Part shown: positions 25,304 through 34,000 of the stretch, one piece after another
Layout: the number at the start of each line of letters is the position of its first letter
Position numbering within the stretch: the stretch's first letter is position 1
Origin: Streptomyces sp. NBC_01262
Lineage (GTDB): Bacteria; Actinomycetota; Actinomycetes; Streptomycetales; Streptomycetaceae
Direction: 5' to 3'
Length of the DNA stretch: 64,000 bases
Assembly: GCF_036226365.1 (NCBI RefSeq)
Contig: NZ_CP108462.1
Coordinates: forward strand, 5,595,501 to 5,659,500
Program-made: the position numbers and the translations under genes
Notes under the pieces: generated by a model
What the model was told of the DNA's origin: nothing
Databases searched by the model: none
What the model saw: only the letters and a program-made list of their open reading frames with translations

Positions 25304-25319
25304 GACGCAACGTTGCGTC
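25304..25319. promoter_or_regulatory. TetR operator palindrome
   Basis: GACGCAACGTTGCGTC is a perfect 16-bp palindrome in the 55-bp divergent gap, ending 13 bases before the methyltransferase ATG. It is placed to block both promoters. Confidence 0.75.
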
Positions 25320-25332
25320 TACTCTAAACCGC

Positions 25333-25977
25333 ATGACATTAACCGACACCCTCGCCGACTCCCGGGTCGAAACCGCCCTCAGCCGGATGTTCGCGCTCGC
25401 CGCGCACGACGAGGACGCGGCTCCCGTCAGCGGTTTCGCGGCGAAGACCCCGCAGGAACGGGCCGACGCCACGGCCGGGATCTACATGCCGATCTCCGCC
25501 ACGGGCGGACAGCTGCTCTACAACCTGGTCCGGGCCGTCCGTCCGGCCACCGTGGTCGAGTTCGGCATGTCCTTCGGGATCTCCGCGCTGTACCTGGCCG
25601 CCGCCGTACGGGACAACGGCACCGGACGCGTCATCACCACGGAGCTGGGCAAGGACAAGATCACCTCCGCCCGCCGCACCTTCGCCGGGGCCGGCCTGGA
25701 CGACCTGATCACCGTGCTGGAGGGAGACGCCCTGGAAACCCTCAAAGGCCTCGACGGGCCCGCCGGTTTCGTTCTGCTCGACGGCTGGAAGGACCTGTGC
25801 CTGCCGGTGCTGCGGCTGCTCGAACCGCACCTGGAGCCCGGCACCCTCGTCGTGGCCGACGACGTCGGACTGAGCGGCCTGCGGCCCTATCTCGACCACG
25901 TACGCGACCCGGCGAACGGCTACCGGAGCGTAACCTTCCCCGTCGAGGACGGAATGGAGATCAGCTGCCGTCTGTGA
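25333..25977 (+). CDS. O-methyltransferase-type SAM-dependent methyltransferase
   Basis: A 214-aa class I methyltransferase of the COMT-like (PF01596) type. Motif I is VVEFGMSFGISALYLA, followed by an acidic ribose-binding position in ITTELGKDK and a DGWKDLCLPVLRLLEP segment with a probable metal-binding Asp. The substrate is unknown. Control by the adjacent TetR is inferred from the shared 55-bp region. Confidence 0.85.
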   Translation: MTLTDTLADSRVETALSRMFALAAHDEDAAPVSGFAAKTPQERADATAGIYMPISATGGQLLYNLVRAVRPATVVEFGMSFGISALYLAAAVRDNGTGRVITTELGKDKITSARRTFAGAGLDDLITVLEGDALETLKGLDGPAGFVLLDGWKDLCLPVLRLLEPHLEPGTLVVADDVGLSGLRPYLDHVRDPANGYRSVTFPVEDGMEISCRL

Positions 25978-26080
25978 CCTGGGGATTGCGTGTGCTTCGC
26001 CGTCAAGTCCCGTGAGGCGGAAGGAATTTAGGCTACTGTCGCGCTCGTACAGCTGCGCGAGAGAGAACCGGGATCTCGAT

Positions 26081-28003
26081 GTGAAGGCCGTGGAATCGCC
26101 CCCGTTGGTCCCGCTGCGCGATGGCGACCCGCGACAGGTCGGGCCCTACGCCATGATGTCCGTCCTCGGCAGCGGCGGGATGGGGCGGGTCTACCTCGGC
26201 CGGGACACGACCGGCGGGCGCGGCCTGGCCGCAGTCAAGGTGATCCGGCCCGAGTACGCGGACGACCCGCAGTTCCGGAAGCGGTTCGAGCGGGAGGCCC
26301 ACGCGCTGGCCCGGGTCCAGGGGCCGTACACCGCACAGCTGCTGGGCACCGGTATCGACGCCGAGCTGGTGTGGATGGCCACCGAGTACATAGCCGGGCC
26401 CAGCCTGTCCACGGCCGTCGACGAGGGCGGGCCGATGGACGCGGCGACGGCCTGGCGGCTCATCGCCGACCTGGCTCAGGCGGTCCAGGCCATCGCGCGG
26501 GCCGGGATCGTGCACCGCGACCTCAAGCCGTCCAATGTGATCCTGGCGCCCACCGGCGCCCGCGTGATCGACTTCGGCGTCGTCCAGGCCGCCGACGCCA
26601 GCTCCATCACCACCACGGGCCATTTCGTGGGCACCGCCTCCTTCATGTCCCCGGAGCAGGCACGGGGCAGACAGGTGACCACCGCCTCCGACATCTTCTC
26701 GCTGGCCTCGACCGTGGCCTTCGCACTTTCCGGCAGCGCGCCCTTCGGCGACGGCACAGGCATCGACGTCATGCACCGGGTCGCGTACGAACCGCCCCGG
26801 GACGACGTCCTGTCCAGGGTCATCAGCCTCGATCCGGGCCTGGCCGCGCTCATCGTCGCCTGCCTGGACAAGGAGCCCGAAGGCCGTCCGACCCCCGAGT
26901 CGGTCTTCGCGACGGCCATCGCCCACCAACTGCCCAGCCCCGATCCCCGCTCGGCCCCGGGCCGCTCCCGCCCCCGCCCCCGGGCTCACGCCCGTGTGAC
27001 TCCGCCCCCGGCGGCCGTGCCGGCCACGGCACCCGGCTCGCGCAGGGGCCGCAAGAGCAGCAAGCGCCCCGTCGTCCTGGCCTGCGTCGCCGCCGCCGTG
27101 GCCCTCGCGGTCGTCGGCGGGACGGCGGCGCTGGCGGGCCTGGGCCGGGGCGTCGCCCCGGCATCGTCGGCCTCCGGGACCGCCCCCGTCCCCGACGAGA
27201 CGGTCAGCGGGTCCACCGCCCCCTCCACCTCGCCGGAGCCGACACCCTCGCTGTCGCCCTCGACGGCGCCCACGCCCTCACCGTCGCCGCCGCCCGCGTT
27301 AGACGCGTCGAGTGTCGACATCCGCACCTCCGCCTGCCCCGCGAAGATCACCTCGGGTACCACCGGCCCCTGTGTCGCCGCCCTGCGCCTCCTCCTGAGC
27401 GGCTGGGGCCTGAACGTCCCCGCCGGCCAGCGCTTCGACCTCCAGACCCTCATCGCCGTCAGGGTCTTCCAGACCGAGGCAGGACTCCCCGCCACCGGCG
27501 CCGTCGACGCCCGCACCAAGACCCTCCTCTACAGCGCCGACCGAGGCCCCGTCCAGGCCGGGCCGTTCACCGTCACCGAGTCCGTCAACGCCGTCGACGT
27601 CGCGCGCTGCCTCGACTCCGGCTTCGGCTCCGTCGGCACGCTGGTCCAGGTCTGGAACTGCGACAGCTCCGACCACCAGCAGTGGGCCCTGTACCGCGTG
27701 CCCGGCCACGACAGCCAGTACACCGTCGTCCACCGCGCCGACCACGCCTGCCTCACCGCCGACGCCGCCACCGCCGGCCAGAACGGCCAGAAGATCAACA
27801 CCCGCACCTGCAACGGTCTCGGCGCCCAGCGCTGGACACTCGGCGCCACCATCGACCCCTTCGGGCACGGCGGCCGCACCCTCGTCAGCGTCCCCGACGG
27901 CTTCTGCCTCGACGCCGACGCCCAACTGGACGGCAAGAACGGCCAGACCGCCCAGGGCTGGGCCTGCGCGGGCAGCAGCAACCAGGTCTGGACCTGGCGC
28001 TGA
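26081..28003 (+). CDS. Transmembrane Ser/Thr kinase with PG-binding and ricin-lectin domains
   Basis: A 640-aa Hanks-type kinase. The kinase domain (about 22-280) has GSGGMGRVYLG, AAVKVI, IVHRDLKPSNV, VIDFGVV and SPEQA, so it looks active. A Pro/Arg/Ser linker leads to one membrane helix (RPVVLACVAAAVALAVV), an extracellular Ser/Thr/Pro stalk, a peptidoglycan-binding-type repeat (VAALRLLLSGWGLNV) and a ricin-B-type domain with QVW and QRW repeats. The outside therefore reads cell-wall or carbohydrate. GTG was chosen as start; longer frames lack support. It ends 8 bp from the convergent GH31 gene. Confidence 0.88.
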   Translation: MKAVESPPLVPLRDGDPRQVGPYAMMSVLGSGGMGRVYLGRDTTGGRGLAAVKVIRPEYADDPQFRKRFEREAHALARVQGPYTAQLLGTGIDAELVWMATEYIAGPSLSTAVDEGGPMDAATAWRLIADLAQAVQAIARAGIVHRDLKPSNVILAPTGARVIDFGVVQAADASSITTTGHFVGTASFMSPEQARGRQVTTASDIFSLASTVAFALSGSAPFGDGTGIDVMHRVAYEPPRDDVLSRVISLDPGLAALIVACLDKEPEGRPTPESVFATAIAHQLPSPDPRSAPGRSRPRPRAHARVTPPPAAVPATAPGSRRGRKSSKRPVVLACVAAAVALAVVGGTAALAGLGRGVAPASSASGTAPVPDETVSGSTAPSTSPEPTPSLSPSTAPTPSPSPPPALDASSVDIRTSACPAKITSGTTGPCVAALRLLLSGWGLNVPAGQRFDLQTLIAVRVFQTEAGLPATGAVDARTKTLLYSADRGPVQAGPFTVTESVNAVDVARCLDSGFGSVGTLVQVWNCDSSDHQQWALYRVPGHDSQYTVVHRADHACLTADAATAGQNGQKINTRTCNGLGAQRWTLGATIDPFGHGGRTLVSVPDGFCLDADAQLDGKNGQTAQGWACAGSSNQVWTWR

Positions 28004-28011
28004 GGGCCCGT

Positions 28012-30069
28012 TCAGATATCCCCTGACGGCAGTGCGGTGCCGACGCGCACCCACAACGGCGCCGTGGCCAGCGGCAGTTCGACCTCCTGCCAGCCCGGGC
28101 CGCCGATCGCGGCGCCGCCGGCGTAGGGCAGCCAGGCGCCCGGCGGGAACCAGACCTGGCGTCGGCCGCCGGGGGCGTGGAGCGGGGCGACCAGCAGGTC
28201 CGGGCCGAGCAGGTACTGCAGGTCGGCGGCGTGGGCGTCGGGGCGGCCGGGGTGGTCCAGCGCCATGGGGCGGGCCAGGGGCTCGCCGGTGCGTACGCAG
28301 TCGGCGGCGGCCGAGAGCAGGTGGGGGAGCAGGCGGGTACGCAGCCGGGCGGCGTGCAGGACGGCCGCGTACGCCTCCGGGCCGAAGGCCCAGGGGAGGC
28401 GGGAGGTCATGCCGTGGAAGCGGCTCAGTGGTGACAGCAGGCCGAACTGGGCCCAGCGGACGAAGAGTTCGGGGCTCGGGGTGCCCTGGAAGCCGCCGAT
28501 GTCGTGGCTCCAGAAGGGGTGGCCGGTGAAGCTGAGGGACAGGCCCGCCCGGAGCGTGGCGGCCAGATCCTGCCAGGTCGAGTCGGCGTCGCCGGTCCAC
28601 TTGGCGCCGTGCCGCTGGCCGCCGGTCCAGGAGGAGCGCCCCCAGGTCAGGCCGGGGCCGCCGGCGACGGCGCGGGTGGCCTCGGCGACCAGGTCGTTGT
28701 AGAGCAGCGGGTACAGGTTGTGCAGGCGCTCGCCGGTCATGCCGTTGAAGGCGACGGCGTCCGCCGGGACCGCCTCGCCGAAGTCCGTCTTGAGGACCGA
28801 CGCGCCGCTCGCCAGCGCGTCCCGCACCCGCCCCGCGAACCACGCCACGGCCTCGGGGTGGGTGAGGTCCAGCAGCGAGACATCGGGGTGGTGGCCGCCC
28901 CAGAGCTGGCCGGTCCAGCTCGTCCCGTCCGCCGTGCGCAGGAACCAGCGCTCGCGCTCGGCCTCCTCGTAGTACGGGCTGCCGACCCCGATGTACGGAT
29001 TCATCCACAGCGAGGTGTGGAAGCCCTGCCCGGCCAGCTCCTCCACCAGCCCTCGCGGGTCCGGGAAGGCGTCGCGGTCCCAGCGCATGTCGGACCAGGA
29101 GCCGTGCGGCTGCCAGTAGGTGTCGATGTGCAGTACGTCGCAGGGGAAGCCGCGCTCGCGGATCTCCCTGGCCCGCTCGCGCACCGAGGCCGCGGTGTCG
29201 TGCGTGAAGCCGCCGGAGATCCACGGCCCGAAGGCCCAGCCGGGCGGCAGCATGGCCGGGCCGGTGAGGTCGCGGTAAGCGGCGAGGCACTCGGCCGGGG
29301 TGCCGGTGACCAGGTAGTAGTCGAGCACCTCGTCGGGGACGGTCACCGACCAGGCGGCCGTGTTGCTGTGGGCGAGGTCGAAGGACGCGGCGGCGGTGGT
29401 GTCGACGAGCACGGCGTAGCCCCGGCTGGACAGCAGCCAGGGGACGGCCTTGTAGGAGCGGGCGCCGGTGCAGCCCATGGAGTCCTGGATCCAGCAGTCG
29501 ACCCGCTGACCGCGCAGGTCCGGGCCGGTGAAGCGTTCGCCGAGGCCGTAGAAGTGCTCGTCCGGCTCGGCGGTCCAGCTGTCGTGGTACGCCAGGCCGC
29601 CGCCGGCCAGCTCGGTGACGCCCATGGGCAGCACGGTCAGGGCGCCTCCGGAGTGCCGCCGGCCGCCGGCCTGGCGGACCAGCACCCGGCCCTCCCGGTC
29701 GGTGGCCTCCAGCCCGAACGGCGCGAGCCGCACCCGGACCCGCAGCTCCCCGAGGTCCAGCGCCACCTCCCCCTCCGGGTGCTCCACGCCGTAATGGACG
29801 CCGGCCGGCTCCCGCACCACGGACACCCGGGGCTCGGCCGGCACCTCGGCCATGCGCAGGGTGATCCGTACGCAGGACCGCGTCGCGGGGCGCAGCATGA
29901 GCGTGCCGGTGCGGCCGGCCGCGGTGATCACGTCCAGCAGCACCCCGTCGGTGCCGATGTGGCCGACCGAGGCGCCGGTGAGCGGGTCGAGCGCGTCGGG
30001 CCCGGCCGGGACGAGCGGCACGGGCGGGGCGACGTAGGGGAGGTAGTCCCGGGGGTGGAGTGAGGTCAT
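28012..30069 (-). CDS. GH31 glycosidase, alpha-xylosidase/alpha-glucosidase
   Basis: A 685-aa cytoplasmic GH31 enzyme, YicI-like. The catalytic nucleophile is the Asp of VLKTDFGEA, and WMNPYIGVGSPYYEEAE and the SHDIGGFQG segment are family marks. There is no signal peptide. It starts 1 nt after the stop of the inner-membrane permease gene, making it the last gene of the sugar-import operon. It therefore hydrolyses imported alpha-linked oligosaccharides; alpha-xylosidase is favoured over alpha-glucosidase but not proven. Confidence 0.88.
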   Translation of the reverse strand: MTSLHPRDYLPYVAPPVPLVPAGPDALDPLTGASVGHIGTDGVLLDVITAAGRTGTLMLRPATRSCVRITLRMAEVPAEPRVSVVREPAGVHYGVEHPEGEVALDLGELRVRVRLAPFGLEATDREGRVLVRQAGGRRHSGGALTVLPMGVTELAGGGLAYHDSWTAEPDEHFYGLGERFTGPDLRGQRVDCWIQDSMGCTGARSYKAVPWLLSSRGYAVLVDTTAAASFDLAHSNTAAWSVTVPDEVLDYYLVTGTPAECLAAYRDLTGPAMLPPGWAFGPWISGGFTHDTAASVRERAREIRERGFPCDVLHIDTYWQPHGSWSDMRWDRDAFPDPRGLVEELAGQGFHTSLWMNPYIGVGSPYYEEAERERWFLRTADGTSWTGQLWGGHHPDVSLLDLTHPEAVAWFAGRVRDALASGASVLKTDFGEAVPADAVAFNGMTGERLHNLYPLLYNDLVAEATRAVAGGPGLTWGRSSWTGGQRHGAKWTGDADSTWQDLAATLRAGLSLSFTGHPFWSHDIGGFQGTPSPELFVRWAQFGLLSPLSRFHGMTSRLPWAFGPEAYAAVLHAARLRTRLLPHLLSAAADCVRTGEPLARPMALDHPGRPDAHAADLQYLLGPDLLVAPLHAPGGRRQVWFPPGAWLPYAGGAAIGGPGWQEVELPLATAPLWVRVGTALPSGDI

Positions 30070-30070
30070 G

Positions 30071-30907
30071 TCAGGCCTTGACGCTTCCTGCGGTGAGCCC
30101 GCCGACGATGAAACGCTGGAAGATCGCGAACACGCACACCACGGGCACCGCGATGATCGTCGCGGTGGCCATCAGCGGCCCCCACGAGGTGCCGTACTGG
30201 CCGACGAAGCTGTTCAGCACGACGGTGACCGGCTGTACGTCCGGCTGCTTCGCCAGCGTGAGGCCGAAGATGAACTCGCCCCAGCCGAGCAGGAAGGACA
30301 GCCCCGCCACCGCGATCAGCCCCGGCACCATCACCGGAACGACGATACGCAGCAGCACACCGAGCCGCCCGCACCCGTCGACCAGCGCGGCCTCCTCCAG
30401 CTCGACCGGCACCGCGCGCAGCAGCGGGCGCAGCACGATCACGGCGAAGGGCAGGGTGAGCGTGGTGTCGGCGGCGATCAGGCCCAGGTAGGTGTTGTCC
30501 AGCCCGGCGCGGCGCTCCAGGATGAACAGCGGGGCCGCCAGCACGATGCTGGGCAGCAGCTGGGCGATGAGCAGCGCGAGCACCACGGTCCCCGCGCCGC
30601 GCATCCGGAGCCGGGCGAGCGCGTAACCGAGCGGCACACCGAGCACCAGGGTCAGGGCGACCACGCCGCAGGAGATCACCAGGCTGTTGAGCAGGGCCCT
30701 GGGCAGCGTGTCGTTCGAGAACGCCGTCGCGTAGTTCTCCGTCGTGAACGGCGCCGGGATCCACTGCGGGTGCGCCACCAGGATCCGGTCCGGCTTCTTC
30801 AGGCTGGTGCCGGCCATCCACAGCACCGGCAGCAGGAACACCGCCGTGATCAGCGCCGCGATCGCGGTGAGCAGCCAGGGGCGGCCGGTGCGCCGGGTCG
30901 TTCTCAT
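30071..30907 (-). CDS. Sugar ABC transporter permease (MalG type)
   Basis: A 278-aa inner-membrane subunit with six predicted helices. The ATP-binding-protein contact loop EEAALVDGCGRLGVLLRIVVP is present, shortened from the usual EAAxxDGA form. The ATG overlaps the MalF-type stop as ATGA. No ATPase gene is in the operon, so a shared MsiK-type ATPase elsewhere is expected, as is usual in Streptomyces. Confidence 0.92.
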   Translation of the reverse strand: MRTTRRTGRPWLLTAIAALITAVFLLPVLWMAGTSLKKPDRILVAHPQWIPAPFTTENYATAFSNDTLPRALLNSLVISCGVVALTLVLGVPLGYALARLRMRGAGTVVLALLIAQLLPSIVLAAPLFILERRAGLDNTYLGLIAADTTLTLPFAVIVLRPLLRAVPVELEEAALVDGCGRLGVLLRIVVPVMVPGLIAVAGLSFLLGWGEFIFGLTLAKQPDVQPVTVVLNSFVGQYGTSWGPLMATATIIAVPVVCVFAIFQRFIVGGLTAGSVKA

Positions 30908-31815
30908 GCTCCCGCCCTCTCCTCGTGGCGCAGCCGGCGTACGTAGAGCCCCGCCGCGAGCAGCGGCACGGCGAGCAGCAGCAGCCCGGCGGCGGCGCCC
31001 TGGCCGAACCGGAAGTAAGCGAAGAAGACCTGGTAGACGTAGAGCGACAGCACGTCGGTGGCGTCGACCGGGCCGCCTCCCGTCATCACGAAGACCAGGT
31101 CGAAGACCTTGAAGGTGTAGATCAGGCCGAGCAGCAGCACCGTCACCGACACCGGCCGCATCAGCGGGAGGGTGATCAGCCGGAAGCGCTGCCAGGCGCT
31201 CGCGCCGTCGATGGCGGCCGCCTCGTGCAGCTCGCGGTCGATGCCCTGCAGCCCGACCAGGAGCAGCAGCATGTTGAAGGGCACCCCCACCCAGATGTTG
31301 GCGAAGATCACCCCGCCCAGCGCGGTGCCCGGGTCGCTGAGCCAGTCGTGTGCGAGCGCCCCCAGGCCCGTCGAGCGCAGCAGCGCGTTGTACGCGCCGG
31401 AGTCGCCGTCGAGCATCCACTTGAACAGCGTGCCGCTGACCACCGGCGGCAGCAGCCAGGCCATCAGCAGCAGTGACCGCAGCAGCCCGTTCAGCGGGAA
31501 CGGCCGGGCGAAGAGCAGGGCCAGCGCGAAGCCGATCGTGAACTGGAACACCAGCGACCCCGCGGTGAACACCAGCGACACGCGCACGGCATGCCAGAAC
31601 GCCGGGTCGTCCACGGTGGCCCGGTAGTTGGCCAGCCCGTCGAAGGGCGCCGGCCCGCCGAGCAGGCTGACCAGGCCCACGTCGTGGACGGAGGTCCAGG
31701 CGTTGTAGAGCAGCGGGTAGGCCAGGAAGAGGGCCAGGAAGACAAGCCCGGGCAGCGAGAGCCATCTAGCCCGTCCGGCGTTTGAGGACACGCCCGAAGG
31801 GCGTTTGGGGGTCAC
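30904..31815 (-). CDS. Sugar ABC transporter permease (MalF type)
   Basis: A 303-aa permease with six helices and the EAA loop LHEAAAIDGASAWQRFRLI. The GTG overlaps the binding-protein stop (GTGA). The first 20 or so residues are encoded by a Streptomyces repeat element (31768-31810), so the N-terminus is not conserved sequence; a GTG inside that element could be the true start. Pairs with the MalG-type subunit. Confidence 0.92.
   Translation of the reverse strand: MTPKRPSGVSSNAGRARWLSLPGLVFLALFLAYPLLYNAWTSVHDVGLVSLLGGPAPFDGLANYRATVDDPAFWHAVRVSLVFTAGSLVFQFTIGFALALLFARPFPLNGLLRSLLLMAWLLPPVVSGTLFKWMLDGDSGAYNALLRSTGLGALAHDWLSDPGTALGGVIFANIWVGVPFNMLLLLVGLQGIDRELHEAAAIDGASAWQRFRLITLPLMRPVSVTVLLLGLIYTFKVFDLVFVMTGGGPVDATDVLSLYVYQVFFAYFRFGQGAAAGLLLLAVPLLAAGLYVRRLRHEERAGA
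31768..31810. repeat. Intergenic-type repeat at the SBP/permease junction
   Basis: The stretch shares the AGCCCGTCCGGCG-TTGAGGAC core with the hypF palindrome (one mismatch in 22 bases) and then holds a hairpin, ACGCCC-GAA-GGGCGT (31790-31804). It lies within the 5' end of the permease coding region. Confidence 0.75.
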
Positions 31816-33059
31816 GACCGACCCAGCGCTCTGTTGATCTTCACGGCCGCCGCGGCTGCTGCTGCGCCCGGGGTCGACGACCCCGTAAGCACCGCCTGCT
31901 CCGCCTCGACGACAGCCGTGGACGCGTCCGTGTAGTGCGCCCCGTACAGCCGGCCCCGGGCGATGGGGAGCTGGCTGATGAAGAGCTCCAGCGCGGGGTC
32001 GGAGGCCCAGGTCCCGCTGTGCGCCACATCGCTGCGCGCGGGCAGGTCGCCGAAGGCCTCCAGGTAGGGCACCAGGGCGGAGGGCTTCTGGCTGTACTTC
32101 ACGACCTCCCAGGCGGCGTCCTGGTGCTTGCCGCCGGCCATGAGCACCCAGTTCTCGCCGCCGAGGCAGGTGGCGGAGGTCTTGTCGGAGGGCAGGGGGA
32201 CGACATTCCACTCCAGGTCGGCCTTCTTGAGGGTGGGGACCTGCCAGGGGCCGTTGATCTGCATGGCGGCGCGTCCGGTGATGAACCGGGCGTTGGCGTC
32301 CTGCTGGGTCCAGCCCACGCAGTTGCGGGACAGCGAGCCCTTTTCGACCAGGTCGCCGAGGAAGGACAGCGCGGTGGCGCCGTAGGTGGAGAAGGTGTTC
32401 AGGTCGCCGCCGGCCTGCCACAGGAAGGGCAGGAACTGGAAGGTGCCCTCCTCGGTCCTGATCGCGCTGATCGCCAGTCCGAAGCGGTCCCCGGAGGTCA
32501 GCCGTCGCGCGGTGTCGGCCAGTTCGTCCCAGGTGGCGGGGGGCTTCACACCGGCGGCCCGCAGCAGGTCGGTGTTGTAGTAGAGGGCCAGGCAGTTGCT
32601 GTTGTTGGGGATCCCCAGGGTCTTCCCGCCGATCTGGCAGCCGGCCCAGGGGCCGTGGTAGTACTCCGACGCCTGGCCCCAGGCCTTGACCCGGTCGGTG
32701 AGGTCGGCGAGCAGCCCGCTGTTGCCGAAGGAGTTCATGGCGACGTTGTCGATGATGGCGATGTCCGGGAGGTCGCCGGAGACCGCGCCGAGGGTGAGGG
32801 CGGTGTTGAGGTCGGCGAACGGGAAGGCCCGGCGCCGGATCTTCACGCCGGGGATGGCGGCCTCGATGTCGGCGATGAGCGCGTTGGAGCCGGCCTGGAA
32901 GTGCGGCGCGGTGAAGTAGTCCCACCAGGTGAGGGTGACCGTGCCCTTCTGTCCGGAACCGCAGGAGGCCAGGGCGCCGCCGAGGCCGACGGCGGCGGCT
33001 CCCGCACCGGCCGCACCGGCCGCACGAAGGAAGGCACGACGGCCGACGGTCTGCGACAT
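31812..33059 (-). CDS. Sugar ABC transporter substrate-binding lipoprotein
   Basis: A 415-aa exported solute-binding protein. RRAFLRAAGAAGAGAAAVG plus LASCGSG indicates a Tat-like lipoprotein signal with the lipid anchor on the Cys at about residue 33. TWWDYFTAPHF starts the mature type-I lobe and WQAGGDL lies in the second lobe. An ATG was chosen over an upstream TTG. It gives the ligand specificity for the operon with two permeases and GH31, probably an alpha-linked di- or oligosaccharide. Confidence 0.9.
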   Translation of the reverse strand: MSQTVGRRAFLRAAGAAGAGAAAVGLGGALASCGSGQKGTVTLTWWDYFTAPHFQAGSNALIADIEAAIPGVKIRRRAFPFADLNTALTLGAVSGDLPDIAIIDNVAMNSFGNSGLLADLTDRVKAWGQASEYYHGPWAGCQIGGKTLGIPNNSNCLALYYNTDLLRAAGVKPPATWDELADTARRLTSGDRFGLAISAIRTEEGTFQFLPFLWQAGGDLNTFSTYGATALSFLGDLVEKGSLSRNCVGWTQQDANARFITGRAAMQINGPWQVPTLKKADLEWNVVPLPSDKTSATCLGGENWVLMAGGKHQDAAWEVVKYSQKPSALVPYLEAFGDLPARSDVAHSGTWASDPALELFISQLPIARGRLYGAHYTDASTAVVEAEQAVLTGSSTPGAAAAAAAVKINRALGRS

Positions 33060-33074
33060 GCGTGGCTCCAATGC

Positions 33075-33998
33075 TCAGAAGTCGAGGTCGTCCAGGTCGT
33101 CCGGACCGGGTTCGTGCCCGGGGGCCGGGCGGAAGGGGCCGGTGCTGGCCCGCAGTGAGATCAGAGGCCTGAGCAGGACGTGCCGGGGAGGAGCCCCCGG
33201 CGAGGCGAGCCGTTCCACCATCAGCTCCACCGAGACCCGGCACATGTCGCGGGCGGGCACCTCGGCCGCCGTCAGGGCGGGGGTCACCCGCTCCGCCCAG
33301 GTGCCGGCCACCACGCCGACGACCGAGAAGTCCCGCGGCACGCTCCGGCCGTTGCGGATGAGCCCGAGGTACAGGCCCCCGAGGGCGGCCTCGTTCATGG
33401 TGACCAGCGAGCTGGTGTCCGGGTCGTCCCGCAGGATCTGCTCCAGGCAGCTCTCGCCCGAGGCGAAGTCGTCGCCGCACTGGTACGTGTTCCCGGTCAG
33501 GCCCAGCTCCGCCATGGCCTTGGTGAAGCCCTCCTGCCCGAAGCGAGAGGGGCCGTACCCGATCCGGAAGAGCTGTTCGGACCGGTTGACGAAGGCGATC
33601 CTCTCGTGGCCCAGGTCGCACAGGTGCCGTACGCAGCCGGCGGCCAGCCCGGCGAAGTCCAGGTCGACCCAGCTCATCTCGTCCGACCTGCGGTTGCGCC
33701 CCATGGTGACGAAGGGCAGGGACGCCTTCAGCAGGTGGTCCACCCGGTCGTCGTCCCGCCGGACCTCCAGGACGATCACGCCGTCCACCCGCCGGCCGCC
33801 GACCATCCGCCGGAACGAGGCGTCGCTCTCCGTGCCGCTGGGGGAGAGCAGCAGGTCGTAGTCGTGTCTCGCCGCGTACTCGGCGATGATCCCGATGAAC
33901 GTGAGCTGCATCCCGGTGTAGTCGCGGTCGGCCCCGGCCGGCGGGTAGACGAGCCCGAGGGCGTGCGTACGCCGTTCCGTCTCCATCCGGGGTCCCAT
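33075..33998 (-). CDS. LacI/GalR-type ligand-binding protein without HTH domain
   Basis: A 307-aa protein that starts [20 protein letters not shown] and goes straight into the periplasmic-binding-protein-like sensor domain of LacI regulators ([49 protein letters not shown]). The usual 55-60-residue N-terminal HTH is absent: the bases before it are the end of the SpoIIE phosphatase gene, 2 nt away, and no alternative frame there resembles an HTH. It may be a deletion product or a non-DNA-binding sensor. Its place upstream of the sugar operon fits a lost or unusual regulator. Confidence 0.85.
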   Translation of the reverse strand: MGPRMETERRTHALGLVYPPAGADRDYTGMQLTFIGIIAEYAARHDYDLLLSPSGTESDASFRRMVGGRRVDGVIVLEVRRDDDRVDHLLKASLPFVTMGRNRRSDEMSWVDLDFAGLAAGCVRHLCDLGHERIAFVNRSEQLFRIGYGPSRFGQEGFTKAMAELGLTGNTYQCGDDFASGESCLEQILRDDPDTSSLVTMNEAALGGLYLGLIRNGRSVPRDFSVVGVVAGTWAERVTPALTAAEVPARDMCRVSVELMVERLASPGAPPRHVLLRPLISLRASTGPFRPAPGHEPGPDDLDDLDF

Positions 33999-34000
33999 CG

